From Massilia aurea (lineage in GTDB: Bacteria; Pseudomonadota; Gammaproteobacteria; Burkholderiales; Burkholderiaceae_D), in the NCBI RefSeq assembly GCF_014200505.1, contig NZ_JACHBX010000001.1, positions 248,001 to 312,000 on the forward strand: DNA of 64,000 nucleotides, given 5' to 3'. Shown in pieces: positions 19,304-27,829 of this stretch; position 1 is the first letter of the stretch, and every line of letters starts with the position of its first letter. Below the pieces are notes generated by a model. It was not told the DNA's origin. It searched no databases and saw nothing but the letters and a program-made list of their open reading frames with translations. Made by a program: the position numbers and the translations under genes.

Positions 19304-19446
19304 CAGTGGTGCCGATGGCTTTGTCAGGCTGCGGTAAACCTTATCATTTTCCGAAATAGACGCGACGCGAGAGCGGTGATGTCGGACGGCGCCCACCTGA
19401 TTTTGCTGCCAGGTGCGACGACTTTTCGCTGAATCGCTGCGACCAG

Positions 19447-19905
19447 CTACTTGCAATCGTCGTGTATGCGCCATGTTCTGCTCTGCGGCACGTACGTCAG
19501 AAACGGCATTTGTTCCGCGTTTTCGGGCGTGATGTCCGCAGACAGTTCTAAAGCCCCCGCCAAGTTCTCGACGAATGACAGCACTTCATCATGCGCCTGT
19601 GGGCCAGCAATTTCCTCGGGCGAGATGTCGAGTTCTAACTGTTGGGCAATGAAGAAGTGGCAGCAAATTTCAACCGGACCGTCCAGCAAAATCGACAACC
19701 CATGTAATCCTTCACGATTTCCCAGAGCGCTGTGCGATCCTGGGAATGGTGCAGCCGCGCCGTCAAAGATGTACGAGCATTTGTATCGACTGAGCAGTTG
19801 GTCGAAGCGATCCCAGTGAACGGCTTCAGTGCCCTGGACGTAGATGTCTCGAAGCGATCCATCACGTTCCCACAGTCCTGCTACCTCGTAGAAGTTTGGT
19901 CTCAT
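19447..19905 (-). CDS. Hypothetical cytoplasmic protein
   Basis: A 152-residue acidic protein with no signal peptide, membrane segment or recognised domain. It starts MRPNFYEVAGLWERDG and contains RDIYVQGTEAVHWDRFDQLL and a late acidic stretch. The ATG at 19905 is chosen because the frame extends upstream only through the 84-bp repeat. Size, lower GC, and its place in a patchy stretch of small unrelated genes resemble immunity-type or cargo genes of accessory islands, but no toxin gene is adjacent, so that is only a guess. Confidence 0.6.
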   Translation of the reverse strand: MRPNFYEVAGLWERDGSLRDIYVQGTEAVHWDRFDQLLSRYKCSYIFDGAAAPFPGSHSALGNREGLHGLSILLDGPVEICCHFFIAQQLELDISPEEIAGPQAHDEVLSFVENLAGALELSADITPENAEQMPFLTYVPQSRTWRIHDDCK

Positions 19906-19931
19906 GCTGGGCCTTTCAAGATGACTGCTTC

Positions 19932-20015
19932 TAGCCGAACCCGGCCATTCAAGCCAGCATAGCAGGTGGCCAAGTTGAAAATCCAACGGTGGCTGCGGCA
20001 GGCCGGAATCGACCC
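19932..20015. repeat. 84-bp intergenic repeat, copy A
   Basis: Matches the sequence at 20530-20613 over the same 84-bp length with roughly 80 percent identity, including a perfect GCCAGCATAGCAGGT core and TTGAAAATCCA. It begins 27 bases upstream of the minus-strand start at 19905, the same relative position as the other copy has to its gene. Confidence 0.75.
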
Positions 20016-20071
20016 GAAGCAGACCATGACCGCTCTTCTCGACCAAGTTGATACGAATGCCTTGTCTTCAT

Positions 20072-20497
20072 TTACTTCGGCTGTTGCGCTTCTTCGGATC
20101 TTGCTGCAGCGATAAATTCCGTTTTCTCACTAGCCGGTATTCCGGGAAGGGAAACGTAGGCTCGAACTTGCACTCCAAGCCGTCCCTCATGTTTCTCAGC
20201 AGTGATTGTGCAACCGCTGTGCAATCCATCACTATTGGTTGCCTTTTCATTTTCCCACATGATCAGGTCATCTGAAGCGGCCGTTGATGAGGTTGTACTC
20301 TGCCGTTCTTGAACCTCGTCTGTCACAAATGCGCGCCGTCGGTAATCAGGTAGGAAAGATATATACAGTTTTCCCTCACGTGCCTCGACTCGCTTAATCC
20401 AGCAAGAATAATTTTCCGTAGCCTGAGCAGTTGATTGCAATTGGACCGACAGAAATACTATCAGAGCCAAAAACATTACTTCTTTATTGGTTTTCAT
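20072..20497 (-). CDS. Hypothetical exported protein
   Basis: A 141-residue protein with a signal peptide of about 26 residues (core VMFLALIVFLSVQLQ, STAQA-T cleavage). The mature part has two Cys (YSCWIKR and SGCTITAEK) that could form a disulfide, and a long Ser/Thr-rich loop. The region is noticeably richer in A and T than its neighbours, with AT-rich sequence just before the ATG. Together with the flanking repeats this suggests recent acquisition. No family was recognised. Confidence 0.65.
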   Translation of the reverse strand: MKTNKEVMFLALIVFLSVQLQSTAQATENYSCWIKRVEAREGKLYISFLPDYRRRAFVTDEVQERQSTTSSTAASDDLIMWENEKATNSDGLHSGCTITAEKHEGRLGVQVRAYVSLPGIPASEKTEFIAAARSEEAQQPK

Positions 20498-20529
20498 AAT
20501 AATTATTTATTGGTTTAAAGGTCCGCTTT

Positions 20530-20613
20530 TGGCCGAATCCGGCCGGTCGAGCCAGCATAGCAGGTTGGCAAGTTGAAAATCCAGTGGTAGCCGCCACAGG
20601 CCGGTACCGACCC
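20530..20613. repeat. 84-bp intergenic repeat, copy B
   Basis: Second copy of the repeat at 19932-20015, in the same orientation, beginning 33 bases upstream of the minus-strand start at 20497. It contains a short GGCCGAATCCGGCC palindrome at its left end. A weaker relative of the left part (GTCCGCTTCTGGTCGAAAGC) occurs near 22504. Confidence 0.75.
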
Positions 20614-20752
20614 ATTGCGTTCATTCATGTCATGCGCTAGCCACGCCAGATTCACCTCAATATGCCGTCTTCATAGATTCCATTCGCCGCTTGTGCTGCT
20701 ATTTGCACCTCTCCATAATGTTCGCTGTTCACACAAACCACATAGAGAGCCG

Positions 20753-22204
20753 ATGTCCGCTGAATATCCCGCCGCTTCCCGTTTCCTTCTGCTCGTCGCC
20801 GTGCTTGCGACGCTGTCCTCCTCCCAGGCCCACGCCGACGATGACGCCGCCATTGCCCGCATCGAGGCGGGCCTGCGCCCGTCGGTCGCGCTGTCCAACA
20901 CACCTGTCAAGACCGAGACGCTGCAGGACGCGATGGCGCGCCTTAACGTACCGGGAGTGAGCGTAGCTGTGATCAAGGCCGGCAAAGTAGCCTGGTCACG
21001 CGGCTATGGCGTGGCATGGGTTGGCGGGCCAGCTATCACGCCCCGGACACTGTTCCAAGCAGCCTCGGTCAGCAAGCCGGTCGCCGCCATGGCGGCGCTG
21101 CGCATGGCCGAACAGGGCCAGCTCGACCTCGACGGCGACATCAACACCGCTCTCACGAGCTGGAAGCTACCGGAAGGTAAAGGCAAGCCGAGCGTGCGCC
21201 AGCTGCTGTCGCATACTGGCGGTACGACAGTATCGGGCTTCCCTGGTTATGCGGCGGACAAGTCGGTGCCGACGCTGGTGCAGGTGCTGGATGGCGCCTG
21301 GGGTGCCAATTCGAAGGCGATCAGGGTCGATACGGCGCCTGGATCGGCAATGCGCTATTCCGGTGGCGGCTACACGGTACTGCAGCAGGCGATGATCGAC
21401 CGCAGCGGCAAGCCCTTCGACGTGCTGCTGCGGGAATCGGTCCTGAAGCCGCTGGGCATGAACGACAGCAGCTTCTCGCAGCCGCTGCCAGCGGCTTTGC
21501 AGGCTCAGGCCGCCCGCGCCCATCATCAAGACGGCAAGCCCTACCCTGGTGGTGCCCACACCTATCCCGAGCTGGCGGCGGCCGGCCTGTGGACCACGCC
21601 GGAAGACCTGGCCAAGTTCGTGATCGCGATCCAGCAAGGTGCAGCGGGCAGCGACAACGGCGTGATTTCGGCGGCCATGACGCGCACCATGCTCACCCCG
21701 GTGATGGGCGACTATGCGCTGGGTCTGCAGATTGGCGATGGCGGCAAGGTCTTTGAACACAACGGCAGCAATATGGGCTTTCGGGCCGTAATGGTCGGCT
21801 CGACCGACAGCGGCGATGGCGCGGTGATTTTGACCAATGGCGACGAGGGACTCAAACTGGCGGCGGGCCTGTTGCGCGCCATCGCGCATGAGTATAAGTG
21901 GGCAAGCCACCAGACCCGGTTCCGCACAGCGGTCAAGCTGCCGACTGAAACGGCCAGGTCGCTGACCGGCCATTACAAGCTCGATGGACTGCCCGACTTC
22001 CACATCGCCGAGCGCGACGGCCAGCTAATGATCGCTCCCCGTCCGGGCCAGTGGGAGCCGCTGTATGCGGAATCTGACAAGCTGCTTTTCATCCTGTCGC
22101 GCGATCTCGAGATATTGCCGACTGATGCCAATAGCGGCTTTAACGTGCTGGGCACCTCGAAGCGCTCGTACAAGCGCGCAAGCAGCTGGAGCCTGTTTCA
22201 ATAG
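20753..22204 (+). CDS. Exported serine hydrolase, beta-lactamase/class C (penicillin-binding-protein-like) family
   Basis: A 483-residue protein with a signal peptide (about 1-25, ending SQAHA-D) and the beta-lactamase-like domain. The catalytic Ser-x-x-Lys is in QAASVSKPVAAM, the Tyr motif is RYSGGGYTVLQQ, and the third motif region is FEHNGSNMGFRAV. A C-terminal lipocalin-like extension follows (ETARSLTGHYKLDG onward). Such proteins are usually esterases or D-aminopeptidases and not true beta-lactamases. The ATG at 20753 is chosen for the signal peptide; the upstream open frame lacks one. Not in an evident operon. Confidence 0.85.
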   Translation: MSAEYPAASRFLLLVAVLATLSSSQAHADDDAAIARIEAGLRPSVALSNTPVKTETLQDAMARLNVPGVSVAVIKAGKVAWSRGYGVAWVGGPAITPRTLFQAASVSKPVAAMAALRMAEQGQLDLDGDINTALTSWKLPEGKGKPSVRQLLSHTGGTTVSGFPGYAADKSVPTLVQVLDGAWGANSKAIRVDTAPGSAMRYSGGGYTVLQQAMIDRSGKPFDVLLRESVLKPLGMNDSSFSQPLPAALQAQAARAHHQDGKPYPGGAHTYPELAAAGLWTTPEDLAKFVIAIQQGAAGSDNGVISAAMTRTMLTPVMGDYALGLQIGDGGKVFEHNGSNMGFRAVMVGSTDSGDGAVILTNGDEGLKLAAGLLRAIAHEYKWASHQTRFRTAVKLPTETARSLTGHYKLDGLPDFHIAERDGQLMIAPRPGQWEPLYAESDKLLFILSRDLEILPTDANSGFNVLGTSKRSYKRASSWSLFQ

Positions 22205-22640
22205 GCGGAGTTGTTCCTGGCGCGCATATGACAAAGTCTGCCTGGATCAACGACGGACCCGGGTGCCATACCTCTTGATCAGCCTGCGCGCCACAGCCTT
22301 TCAACGGAGGTCCGAACACGCCGGCAATTCGACCTCTGCTGGATTCACGATCTTTGATCCGTACCGGTGACAGAATTTCACGAGGATCGCGCCGGACCCA
22401 GGGGAAACGGCTCGAGTAGCTCGTCGTTCGACCTTTTACGCATCAACTTTGCTGAGGGAATGACTTGATCAGCGTTTCCCTGGACGGCTCAGACTTGTCT
22501 CGCCGTCCGCTTCTGGTCGAAAGCGAAAGTTCGTCGTGGCCGGTGTAACTCAGCGGGAAGCGATGGATGTCGCTACTTCACGCCCGGTAGTCGCAGTAAT
22601 CTCCAAAACATTGCATCTATGTCGGAAAATCACAGCACTG
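22205..22640. other. Intergenic stretch without a recognised gene
   Basis: About 435 bases of lower coding character than the neighbours. No reading frame here has a plausible start, ribosome site and composition. A fragment near 22504 resembles part of the 84-bp repeat at 20530. Nothing else was identified. Confidence 0.5.
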
Positions 22641-23066
22641 TCAGCCCGGCCGCGCGGGGTTGCGGCCGGCCGCCTGCGGCATCGGGATGCGCGCAAGTAG
22701 TGCGCCCAGCGCCGTTGCTGCGACGGTCGCGGCGCTGACATCGACCAGCCAGTCGCGCACCGTGCCTGATCGGTACGGCAGGAAGTGCTGCACCCCCTCG
22801 TCGAAGGCGCCCATCAGCGCAATGGCCAGCACCGCCTTGAGCGCACGTTGCAGCGTGCTGCCGGTGCTGCCCAGGAACCAGAGCGTCGCGAGGCCGGCGT
22901 AGGCCAGGCTGTGCAGCACGATGCCGGACGCGTATTCACCCACCTCAGCGCGCGCACCGGGCACGGAGCCGGCGATCACGATGCAGGTAAAAATGAGCAG
23001 TGCCGCAGCGTGCATGGCACGGCGGTGACGGGGTTCGGCGTACAGCAGGGGAGACAGGGCAGGCAT
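22641..23066 (-). CDS. VanZ-like membrane protein
   Basis: A 141-residue integral membrane protein with about four hydrophobic helices: AALLIFTCIVIAGSV, HSLAYAGLATLWFLG, LKAVLAIALMGAFDEGVQ and VSAATVAATALGALLA. The VanZ-type signature is the acidic/aromatic stretch FDEGVQHFLPYRSGTVRDWLVD. VanZ relatives are linked to low-level teicoplanin resistance and cell-envelope homeostasis, but most have no tested role. The ATG at 23066 (MPALSPLLYAEP) is preferred over an upstream in-frame one because of the family N-terminus. It stands alone. Confidence 0.82.
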   Translation of the reverse strand: MPALSPLLYAEPRHRRAMHAAALLIFTCIVIAGSVPGARAEVGEYASGIVLHSLAYAGLATLWFLGSTGSTLQRALKAVLAIALMGAFDEGVQHFLPYRSGTVRDWLVDVSAATVAATALGALLARIPMPQAAGRNPARPG

Positions 23067-23183
23067 GGGGACGTGGTGACAGTACAGTAACGGTGACGGG
23101 GCAAACGTCAACGTTACCATGCCGGGCGCACCTTGTGTGCCCGCTGTCGCCGCCCGTGCGTTAGCTGCCCACCGCGACGTGCG

Positions 23184-23489
23184 TCAAATCGTCAGTGCCG
23201 GAGCGCCGTCGGCGTAATGGGCGTCGAAACAGCTGGCACAGTCGGCGCAGAACAGGTGGGCCACGCGCACGCTTGCCTGTCGCAACACGAGTTTCAGGTG
23301 TGCTCGCCGGCACTTGGGACACACTTCGCGGACGCTGCCGAACGTGAGCAGATTGAGGGGAACGCTGTCGCGATCGATATCGTCGACCACGGCGCGCGGA
23401 TTGAGTTCGCTGAGAACGAGGTCGCTTGAATCCTGATGGCGACGGCAACTGTCTGGCGAAAGCGATGTTTCTGGTACACGTAAACTCAT
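23184..23489 (-). CDS. Small zinc-ribbon protein of unknown function
   Basis: A 101-residue protein whose C-terminal half has two Cys-x-x-Cys knuckles, CPKC and CADC, separated by about 26 residues, giving a probable zinc ribbon. The first half is Ser/Asp-rich and likely flexible. The start at 23489 is set by GGGAGA eight bases upstream of the ATG; the frame is open further upstream but without a ribosome site. A sigma-70-like promoter lies at 23563-23590. Possible roles are nucleic-acid or protein binding; nothing more can be said from the sequence. Confidence 0.72.
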   Translation of the reverse strand: MSLRVPETSLSPDSCRRHQDSSDLVLSELNPRAVVDDIDRDSVPLNLLTFGSVREVCPKCRRAHLKLVLRQASVRVAHLFCADCASCFDAHYADGAPALTI

Positions 23490-23562
23490 CGGACAATCTC
23501 CCGTGGTCGTTTCGTTGTACGCGGTCACCACCCAGCTAGACAAGGTGGGACGTCGCAGCTTC

Positions 23563-23590
23563 ATGATAGCCCTATTGAAGACGGCTTCAA
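23563..23590 (-). promoter_or_regulatory. Candidate sigma-70 promoter for the zinc-ribbon gene
   Basis: On the minus strand TTGAAG (23585-23590) and TATCAT (23563-23568) are spaced by 16 bases, about 75 bases before the ATG at 23489. It lies downstream of the terminator at 23633-23658, so the gene need not depend on upstream transcription. Confidence 0.5.
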
Positions 23591-23632
23591 GCACATAGAC
23601 AATTTTTTCTGGCCCAAGTTGCGACAATGCCG

Positions 23633-23763
23633 AAAAAAATGCCCGCGCGGGGCGGGCAGAACCCGAGAACGGGCCAAGAGTGCGGAAACCGGGTTGGTGT
23701 GCAGCGCACCGGGCGCTCCACACCTGCTGGCACCACGCATATCGGTTACGTGTGTGTCAGGTG
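23633..23763 (-). ncRNA. Candidate small RNA with its own promoter and terminator
   Basis: A minus-strand unit of about 130 nt. It starts just after a CTGACC-16-TATACT promoter, contains a stable hairpin (GGTGTGGAGCGC pairing with GCGCTGCACACC, about 23694-23723), a small CCCG-TTCT-CGGG hairpin, and ends in an intrinsic terminator: TGCCCGC/GCGGGCA stem at 23640-23658 followed by seven T. No reading frame explains it. It does not contain the conserved 4.5S RNA loop. It could also be an attenuated leader of the zinc-ribbon gene, but that gene appears to have its own promoter. Confidence 0.5.
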
Positions 23764-23769
23764 CGTTCG

Positions 23770-23797
23770 AGTATAGGCAGGGATTGTGACGGGTCAG
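23770..23797 (-). promoter_or_regulatory. Candidate promoter of the small RNA
   Basis: On the minus strand CTGACC (23792-23797) is 16 bases from TATACT (23770-23775), a good match to sigma-70 at the -10 and a fair one at the -35. Confidence 0.45.
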
Positions 23798-23901
23798 TGA
23801 CCGTCGTCAAGGTTCGGACGGAACAGCAGGAAATGTGATGACAGAATTGGGCTTATGACAATACGGCCTCAAATGACGTGCGCCGCGCAAACCGTCCAGG
23901 C

Positions 23902-23926
23902 AAAAAAAAGCCCGCTGGGCGGGCTT
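23902..23926 (-). terminator. Intrinsic terminator downstream of the SDR gene
   Basis: Read on the minus strand, AAGCCCGC and GCGGGCTT pair around a 3-base loop and are followed by a run of T (the A run at 23902-23909 on the plus strand). It lies 133 bases beyond the stop of the SDR gene. Confidence 0.88.
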
Positions 23927-24058
23927 GAAACTATTTTCTTGGAGGAGAATAGTGGAGACAGGTGTAACTATAGGGATTCGGCGATCCAGCGTCCAATTGC
24001 GTTTTCGGATACCAGACATGTGATCCGTCAATATCTCTCGAAAAAGACCAGCGACGTG

Positions 24059-24826
24059 TCAATCACGCACTGGCACCGTGTAGTTCAGCGCCATGCGGCC
24101 ACCGTCGGCGTACAGGGTCTGGCCGGTCATGTACGAGGCATCGTCACTGGCCAGGAAGGCGGCGATCGACGCGACTTCTTCCGGTTCGCCGCAGCGGCCC
24201 AGCGGCGTGCGCGACAGGATCGTGTGACGCGCTTCCGGACTGCCCAGCACTGCCTTCTTTGCCAGCTCAGTCAGGATCGTCCCAGGGCCGATGGCGTTCA
24301 CACGAATGTCGTACTGGGCTAGGGCGATGGCCGCCACGCGCGTGAGCTGGTTGACGCCGCCTTTTGAAATCACGTACGGCACCTGGTTCGGGATCGTCAG
24401 CTCGGCGTTCACACTCGACATATTGATGATGCAGCCGCCTTCGCCGCGCGCCACCATGTCGCGCGCCGCCCCCTGGCTGCACAAGAACATCGATTTCAGG
24501 TTGATGCGCAGCACACGGTCGAAATCATCCTCGTGCAGGTCGAGGAACTCGGCGGCGTGGGTCACGCCGGCATTGTTGATCAGGATATCGATGCGGCCGA
24601 ATGCAGCCAGCGTGGCCGCGATCATCGCATCGACCTCGACCTTGATGCCAACGTCGGCGCGGTAGGCGCGGGCTGCGTCGCCCAGGCTGGCTGCGGCTTG
24701 CTCGACCTCGGGCCGGATATCGACGAGCATGACGCGCGCGCCTTCGCGCACGAGGCGCTCGGCGCAGGCCAGGCCGATGCCCTGGCTGGCCCCGGTGACG
24801 ATGGCGATCTTCTGGTGTAGTTTCAT
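24059..24826 (-). CDS. Short-chain dehydrogenase/reductase (classical SDR)
   Basis: A 255-residue NAD(P)-dependent oxidoreductase. The cofactor motif TGASQGIG lies at about 11-18, NNAG follows near residue 87, and the catalytic Ser, Tyr and Lys are in INMSSVNAE and YVISK. The C-terminal SYMTGQTLYADGG is typical of sugar or alcohol dehydrogenases of this class. D39-like Asp in LVDIRPEV after the second strand suggests NAD preference. The ATG at 24826 (MKLHQKIAIVTG) is the family start. Single gene; its substrate cannot be read, though rhamnose- and glucose-type dehydrogenases look similar. Confidence 0.9.
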   Translation of the reverse strand: MKLHQKIAIVTGASQGIGLACAERLVREGARVMLVDIRPEVEQAAASLGDAARAYRADVGIKVEVDAMIAATLAAFGRIDILINNAGVTHAAEFLDLHEDDFDRVLRINLKSMFLCSQGAARDMVARGEGGCIINMSSVNAELTIPNQVPYVISKGGVNQLTRVAAIALAQYDIRVNAIGPGTILTELAKKAVLGSPEARHTILSRTPLGRCGEPEEVASIAAFLASDDASYMTGQTLYADGGRMALNYTVPVRD

Positions 24827-24870
24827 GGCGGGCTTTCGACGCTGTGGCAAAAGCCGCCATTCTACTGCTG

Positions 24871-25383
24871 CTAGAGCATGATGGGCTGGTCGGGCAACTC
24901 GTTGGCCCGCTCGCCGCCCGCCGGGAAGTGCTGGTGCAGCAGGTCGTTGACCTGCGCCACCGCCGCCAGCGTGGCGTCATGGAAGTGCCCGTTCTTGAAG
25001 CCTGCAGTCATCGTGCGGCACACCGCCTGCCAAGTGGCGGCGTCGATCTTGCGGTCGATGCCACGGTCGGCCACGATGTCGATCTTGTGCTCGGCCATGT
25101 TCACGTAGATCAGCACGCCGCAATTGTCTTCGGTGTCCCAGATCCCATGATCGGCGAACAGCGCAAGCGCGCGCTGGCGGTTGGTGACGTCGTACCAGGC
25201 GTCCTCGAAGGGCAGGGCCCTTTCGACGATGAGGCGCACTTCGCCGCGGTGCGTGCGCTCACCTGCATCGATCGCCTGGGCAATGGCCCTCAGTGTCGTT
25301 TCAGGAAACGCGCGCCGTGCCTCGGCCCCGCTGCTGGTGGCATGGCGCCACGTGCGTGCTATTTTGTGTGTGATCGATCCCAT
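24871..25383 (-). CDS. TPM-domain protein (second TPM gene of the lemA operon)
   Basis: A 170-residue cytoplasmic protein with one TPM (YgcG-type) domain: RGEVRLIVERALP, then the hallmark DNCGVLIYVNMAEHKIDIVADRGID and a helical end. There is no signal peptide. Its ATG overlaps the stop of the preceding TPM gene by one base (TAATG), so translation is coupled. It is the last gene of lemA - TPM - TPM. TPM proteins of this set are common in bacteria and have been tied to photosystem repair in plants, but the bacterial role is unclear. Confidence 0.85.
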   Translation of the reverse strand: MGSITHKIARTWRHATSSGAEARRAFPETTLRAIAQAIDAGERTHRGEVRLIVERALPFEDAWYDVTNRQRALALFADHGIWDTEDNCGVLIYVNMAEHKIDIVADRGIDRKIDAATWQAVCRTMTAGFKNGHFHDATLAAVAQVNDLLHQHFPAGGERANELPDQPIML

Positions 25384-26201
25384 TACCAGTCTCCCGAGGC
25401 GCCGCCGCCATCAAAGCTGCCGCCACCACCTGAAAAACCACCGCCACCACCACTACTACCACGAGAGCTACGGCCGCCGCCGCTAAGTATGCCGCCGATA
25501 ATGGCACCCACTATGAACTCGCCAGGTGAGTTGCCCGACGCTTTGTAGCGGAGCCGTGTGATGGTAATGCCCACGATTATCATCAACACGAGCCCGGCAG
25601 CCAAGCTGCCGAGCATGCCGTAGAACATATATTCGCTTGCCTTATCCGACTTTTTCTGCTCGGCTGTCCGCTCAGGCGGCGGGAAGGCTTCCTCGTTCAG
25701 CAGCGTGGCAATCGCGCCCACGCCTGCCACCAGGCCTTCATAGAAATGTTGTTCCCTGAAATGTGGCGCAATTACGTCCTGCAGGATACGCTTGGATTTG
25801 GCGTCGGTGAGCACACCCTGTACACCACGCCCGGCCTCGATCCGCAGGCGGCGTAGCGCCGACGGGTTGCCGGGCGCGACGACGAGCAGCACGCCGTCGT
25901 CGACACCCTTGCGGCCCAGTTGCCAGGCATCGGTGACGCGGATGCTATAGGCCTCGATGGCTTCCGGTTCGGTCGACTTGACCAGCAGCACGGCGATCTG
26001 GCTGCCCGTCTTGGCCTCGTAGTCGGCCAGCACGGCTTCCAGGCGATCGCGCTGCGCGGCGTCGAGCATGCCGACCTGATCGGTTACGCGCGCCTTGAGT
26101 TCCGGTACCTCCTTGAGCTGAGCGTGGGCCGGCGCCACGCCGGCGAACAGGGTCGCCAGTGCGAGCAGGAGCGTGGAGAAAAAGCGCAGGAAGGGCGTCA
26201 T
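25383..26201 (-). CDS. Exported TPM-domain protein with Gly-rich tail (YgcG family)
   Basis: A 272-residue envelope protein: signal peptide (about 1-27), a periplasmic TPM domain (PELKARVTDQVGMLDAAQ through LRIEAGRGVQGVLTD), one transmembrane helix (YGMLGSLAAGLVLMIIVGITI) near residue 200, then a cytoplasmic or exposed tail very rich in Gly and Ser (GGGGGFSGGGGSFDGGG). This architecture is the standard YgcG form. It is co-transcribed with lemA, whose stop is 8 bases upstream of its start. Its function is unknown; the constant pairing with LemA implies one complex. Confidence 0.9.
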   Translation of the reverse strand: MTPFLRFFSTLLLALATLFAGVAPAHAQLKEVPELKARVTDQVGMLDAAQRDRLEAVLADYEAKTGSQIAVLLVKSTEPEAIEAYSIRVTDAWQLGRKGVDDGVLLVVAPGNPSALRRLRIEAGRGVQGVLTDAKSKRILQDVIAPHFREQHFYEGLVAGVGAIATLLNEEAFPPPERTAEQKKSDKASEYMFYGMLGSLAAGLVLMIIVGITITRLRYKASGNSPGEFIVGAIIGGILSGGGRSSRGSSGGGGGFSGGGGSFDGGGASGDW

Positions 26202-26209
26202 CGCCGGCC

Positions 26210-26821
26210 TTACTTGCCGAAGTTGACCGCTGGTGCAGTCGAGATCGCCTTTTCATTCTCCACCGTGAACGATGGCTTGGTCTCGTAGCCGAATACCATG
26301 GCGGTCAGGTTCTTCGGGAACTGGCGCACCGTCACGTTGTAATCCTGGACCGAAGCAATATAACGCTGGCGAGCCACCGTGATGCGGTTCTCGGTGCCTT
26401 CGAGCTGCGAGGCCAGGTCACGGAAGCTGGTGTCGGCTTTCAGGTCCGGGTATTTTTCGGACACCACCATCAGGCGCGACAGCGCGCTCGACAGTTCACC
26501 CTGCACCTGCTGGAATTTCTGGAACGCTTCCGGGTTGTTCAGCACTTCCGGGGTGATCTGGAAGCTGGTGGCCGAAGCGCGGGCGCGCGTCACGGCTTCG
26601 AGCGTTTCACGCTCGTGCGAGGCATAGCCCTTGACGGTGTTGACCAGATTCGGGATCAGGTCGGCGCGGCGCTGGTACTGGTTGACCACTTCGCTCCAGG
26701 CGGCCTTGGTCGCTTCATCCTTGGTCTGGAAATCGTTGTAGCCGCAGCCCGAAAGCAGGACGCCGGCGAGAATGGCGCTGCCGAGCAGGCGGGTCCAGCG
26801 GGAGATAAAGGTCGTAGTCAT
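26210..26821 (-). CDS. lemA: LemA family lipoprotein
   Basis: A 203-residue helical protein. It begins with a lipoprotein signal ending in the lipobox LLSGCG, so it is probably anchored by Cys26 or nearby. The LemA signature RRADLIPNLVNTVKGYASHE and the following heptad-like helices are complete. The ATG at 26821 (MTTTFISRWTR) is preferred because upstream in-frame sequence is not signal-like. First gene of the lemA-TPM-TPM operon, divergent from pyrF with 149 bases between. LemA proteins are widespread, with no settled biochemical role in bacteria. Confidence 0.92.
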   Translation of the reverse strand: MTTTFISRWTRLLGSAILAGVLLSGCGYNDFQTKDEATKAAWSEVVNQYQRRADLIPNLVNTVKGYASHERETLEAVTRARASATSFQITPEVLNNPEAFQKFQQVQGELSSALSRLMVVSEKYPDLKADTSFRDLASQLEGTENRITVARQRYIASVQDYNVTVRQFPKNLTAMVFGYETKPSFTVENEKAISTAPAVNFGK

Positions 26822-26970
26822 GGCAGTCAAGGTCCGTGCAAGTTGTCGAATAGTCAAAATATACCTCAAACCCGTGCCAATTGGTGTTCCCGTAGCCCAA
26901 GGCCGGGCAGGGCGGCGGCGGCGGGTACAATAATGGGTTTGCAATTATTCGGATACCAAAGGGGCTCGAG

Positions 26971-27798
26971 GTGACTTTCATTCAAAAACTAGCGGCTGCA
27001 TGGACCCGCAACGATTCGCTGCTGTGTGTCGGGCTCGACCCGGACCTGGCGCGCTTCCCGGCGCACCTGGCCGGCCAGCCGGATGCGATCGTGCAGTTCT
27101 GCAAGGCGATCATCGATGCCACCGCCGACCTGGCCTGCGCCTTCAAGCCGCAGATCGCCTATTTCGCCGCGCTCGGCGCTGAAGACCAGCTCGAGGACAT
27201 CTGCACCTATCTGCGCGAGACGTATCCACACATCCCGCTGGTGCTCGACGCCAAGCGCGGCGACATCGGCGCTACCGCGCACCAGTACGCGCGCGAAGCG
27301 TTCGACCGCTACGGCGCCGATGCGGTGACCGTCAATCCGTACATGGGCTTCGATTCGGTAGAACCGTACATGGCCTGGCCGGACCGCGGCGTGATCGTGC
27401 TGTGCCGCACGTCGAACGCGGGCGGCTCCGACCTGCAATTCCTGGATGTGGGCGGCCGCCCGCTGTACCAGCACGTGGCGCAACTGGTGGCCGACAAGTG
27501 GAACCGCAATGGTCAGTGCGCGCTGGTGGTGGGCGCGACGTTCCCGGAAGAGATCGCGCAGGTGCGGGCACTGGTGGGCGACATGCCGCTGTTGATTCCC
27601 GGCGTGGGCGCCCAGGGTGGCGATGTCGAGGCGACCGTCAAGGCCGGCCGTACGGCGGGCGGCGCTGGCATGATGATCAATTCGTCGCGTGCGATTTTGT
27701 ATGCGACGCCGCAGGATGGCGAAGACTTCGCGCAGGCAGCGCGGCGCGCGGCGACGGAAACGCGCGACGCGATCAATGCGGCGCGTGACGCGGCATGA
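26971..27798 (+). CDS. pyrF: Orotidine 5'-phosphate decarboxylase, type 2
   Basis: A 275-residue TIM-barrel enzyme that decarboxylates OMP to UMP, the last step of pyrimidine synthesis. The catalytic [16 protein letters not shown] motif identifies the longer type-2 subfamily. Also seen are [11 protein letters not shown] near the N-terminus and [11 protein letters not shown] for phosphate binding. The start is GTG at 26971, giving [11 protein letters not shown] (initiating Met), with GGGG at 26961-26964 and no better in-frame ATG nearby. TACAAT at 26926-26931 may be its -10 box. Cytoplasmic; single gene. Confidence 0.96.
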   Translation: MTFIQKLAAAWTRNDSLLCVGLDPDLARFPAHLAGQPDAIVQFCKAIIDATADLACAFKPQIAYFAALGAEDQLEDICTYLRETYPHIPLVLDAKRGDIGATAHQYAREAFDRYGADAVTVNPYMGFDSVEPYMAWPDRGVIVLCRTSNAGGSDLQFLDVGGRPLYQHVAQLVADKWNRNGQCALVVGATFPEEIAQVRALVGDMPLLIPGVGAQGGDVEATVKAGRTAGGAGMMINSSRAILYATPQDGEDFAQAARRAATETRDAINAARDAA

Positions 27799-27829
27799 TG
27801 AAACAATCGCGCCGTTTGGCGTGATGACG

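Noticed and set aside
19932..20613. The two 84-bp repeats as integron attC sites
   Set aside because: No paired core sites of the attC type, no integrase gene, and the repeats lie at gene starts, not gene ends.
22205..22640. A small gene in the gap after the beta-lactamase-fold hydrolase
   Set aside because: Available frames are short, lack a ribosome site, and show no family resemblance.
23927..24058. A tRNA-like segment after the SDR gene
   Set aside because: No acceptor stem, T-loop or anticodon arm could be drawn.
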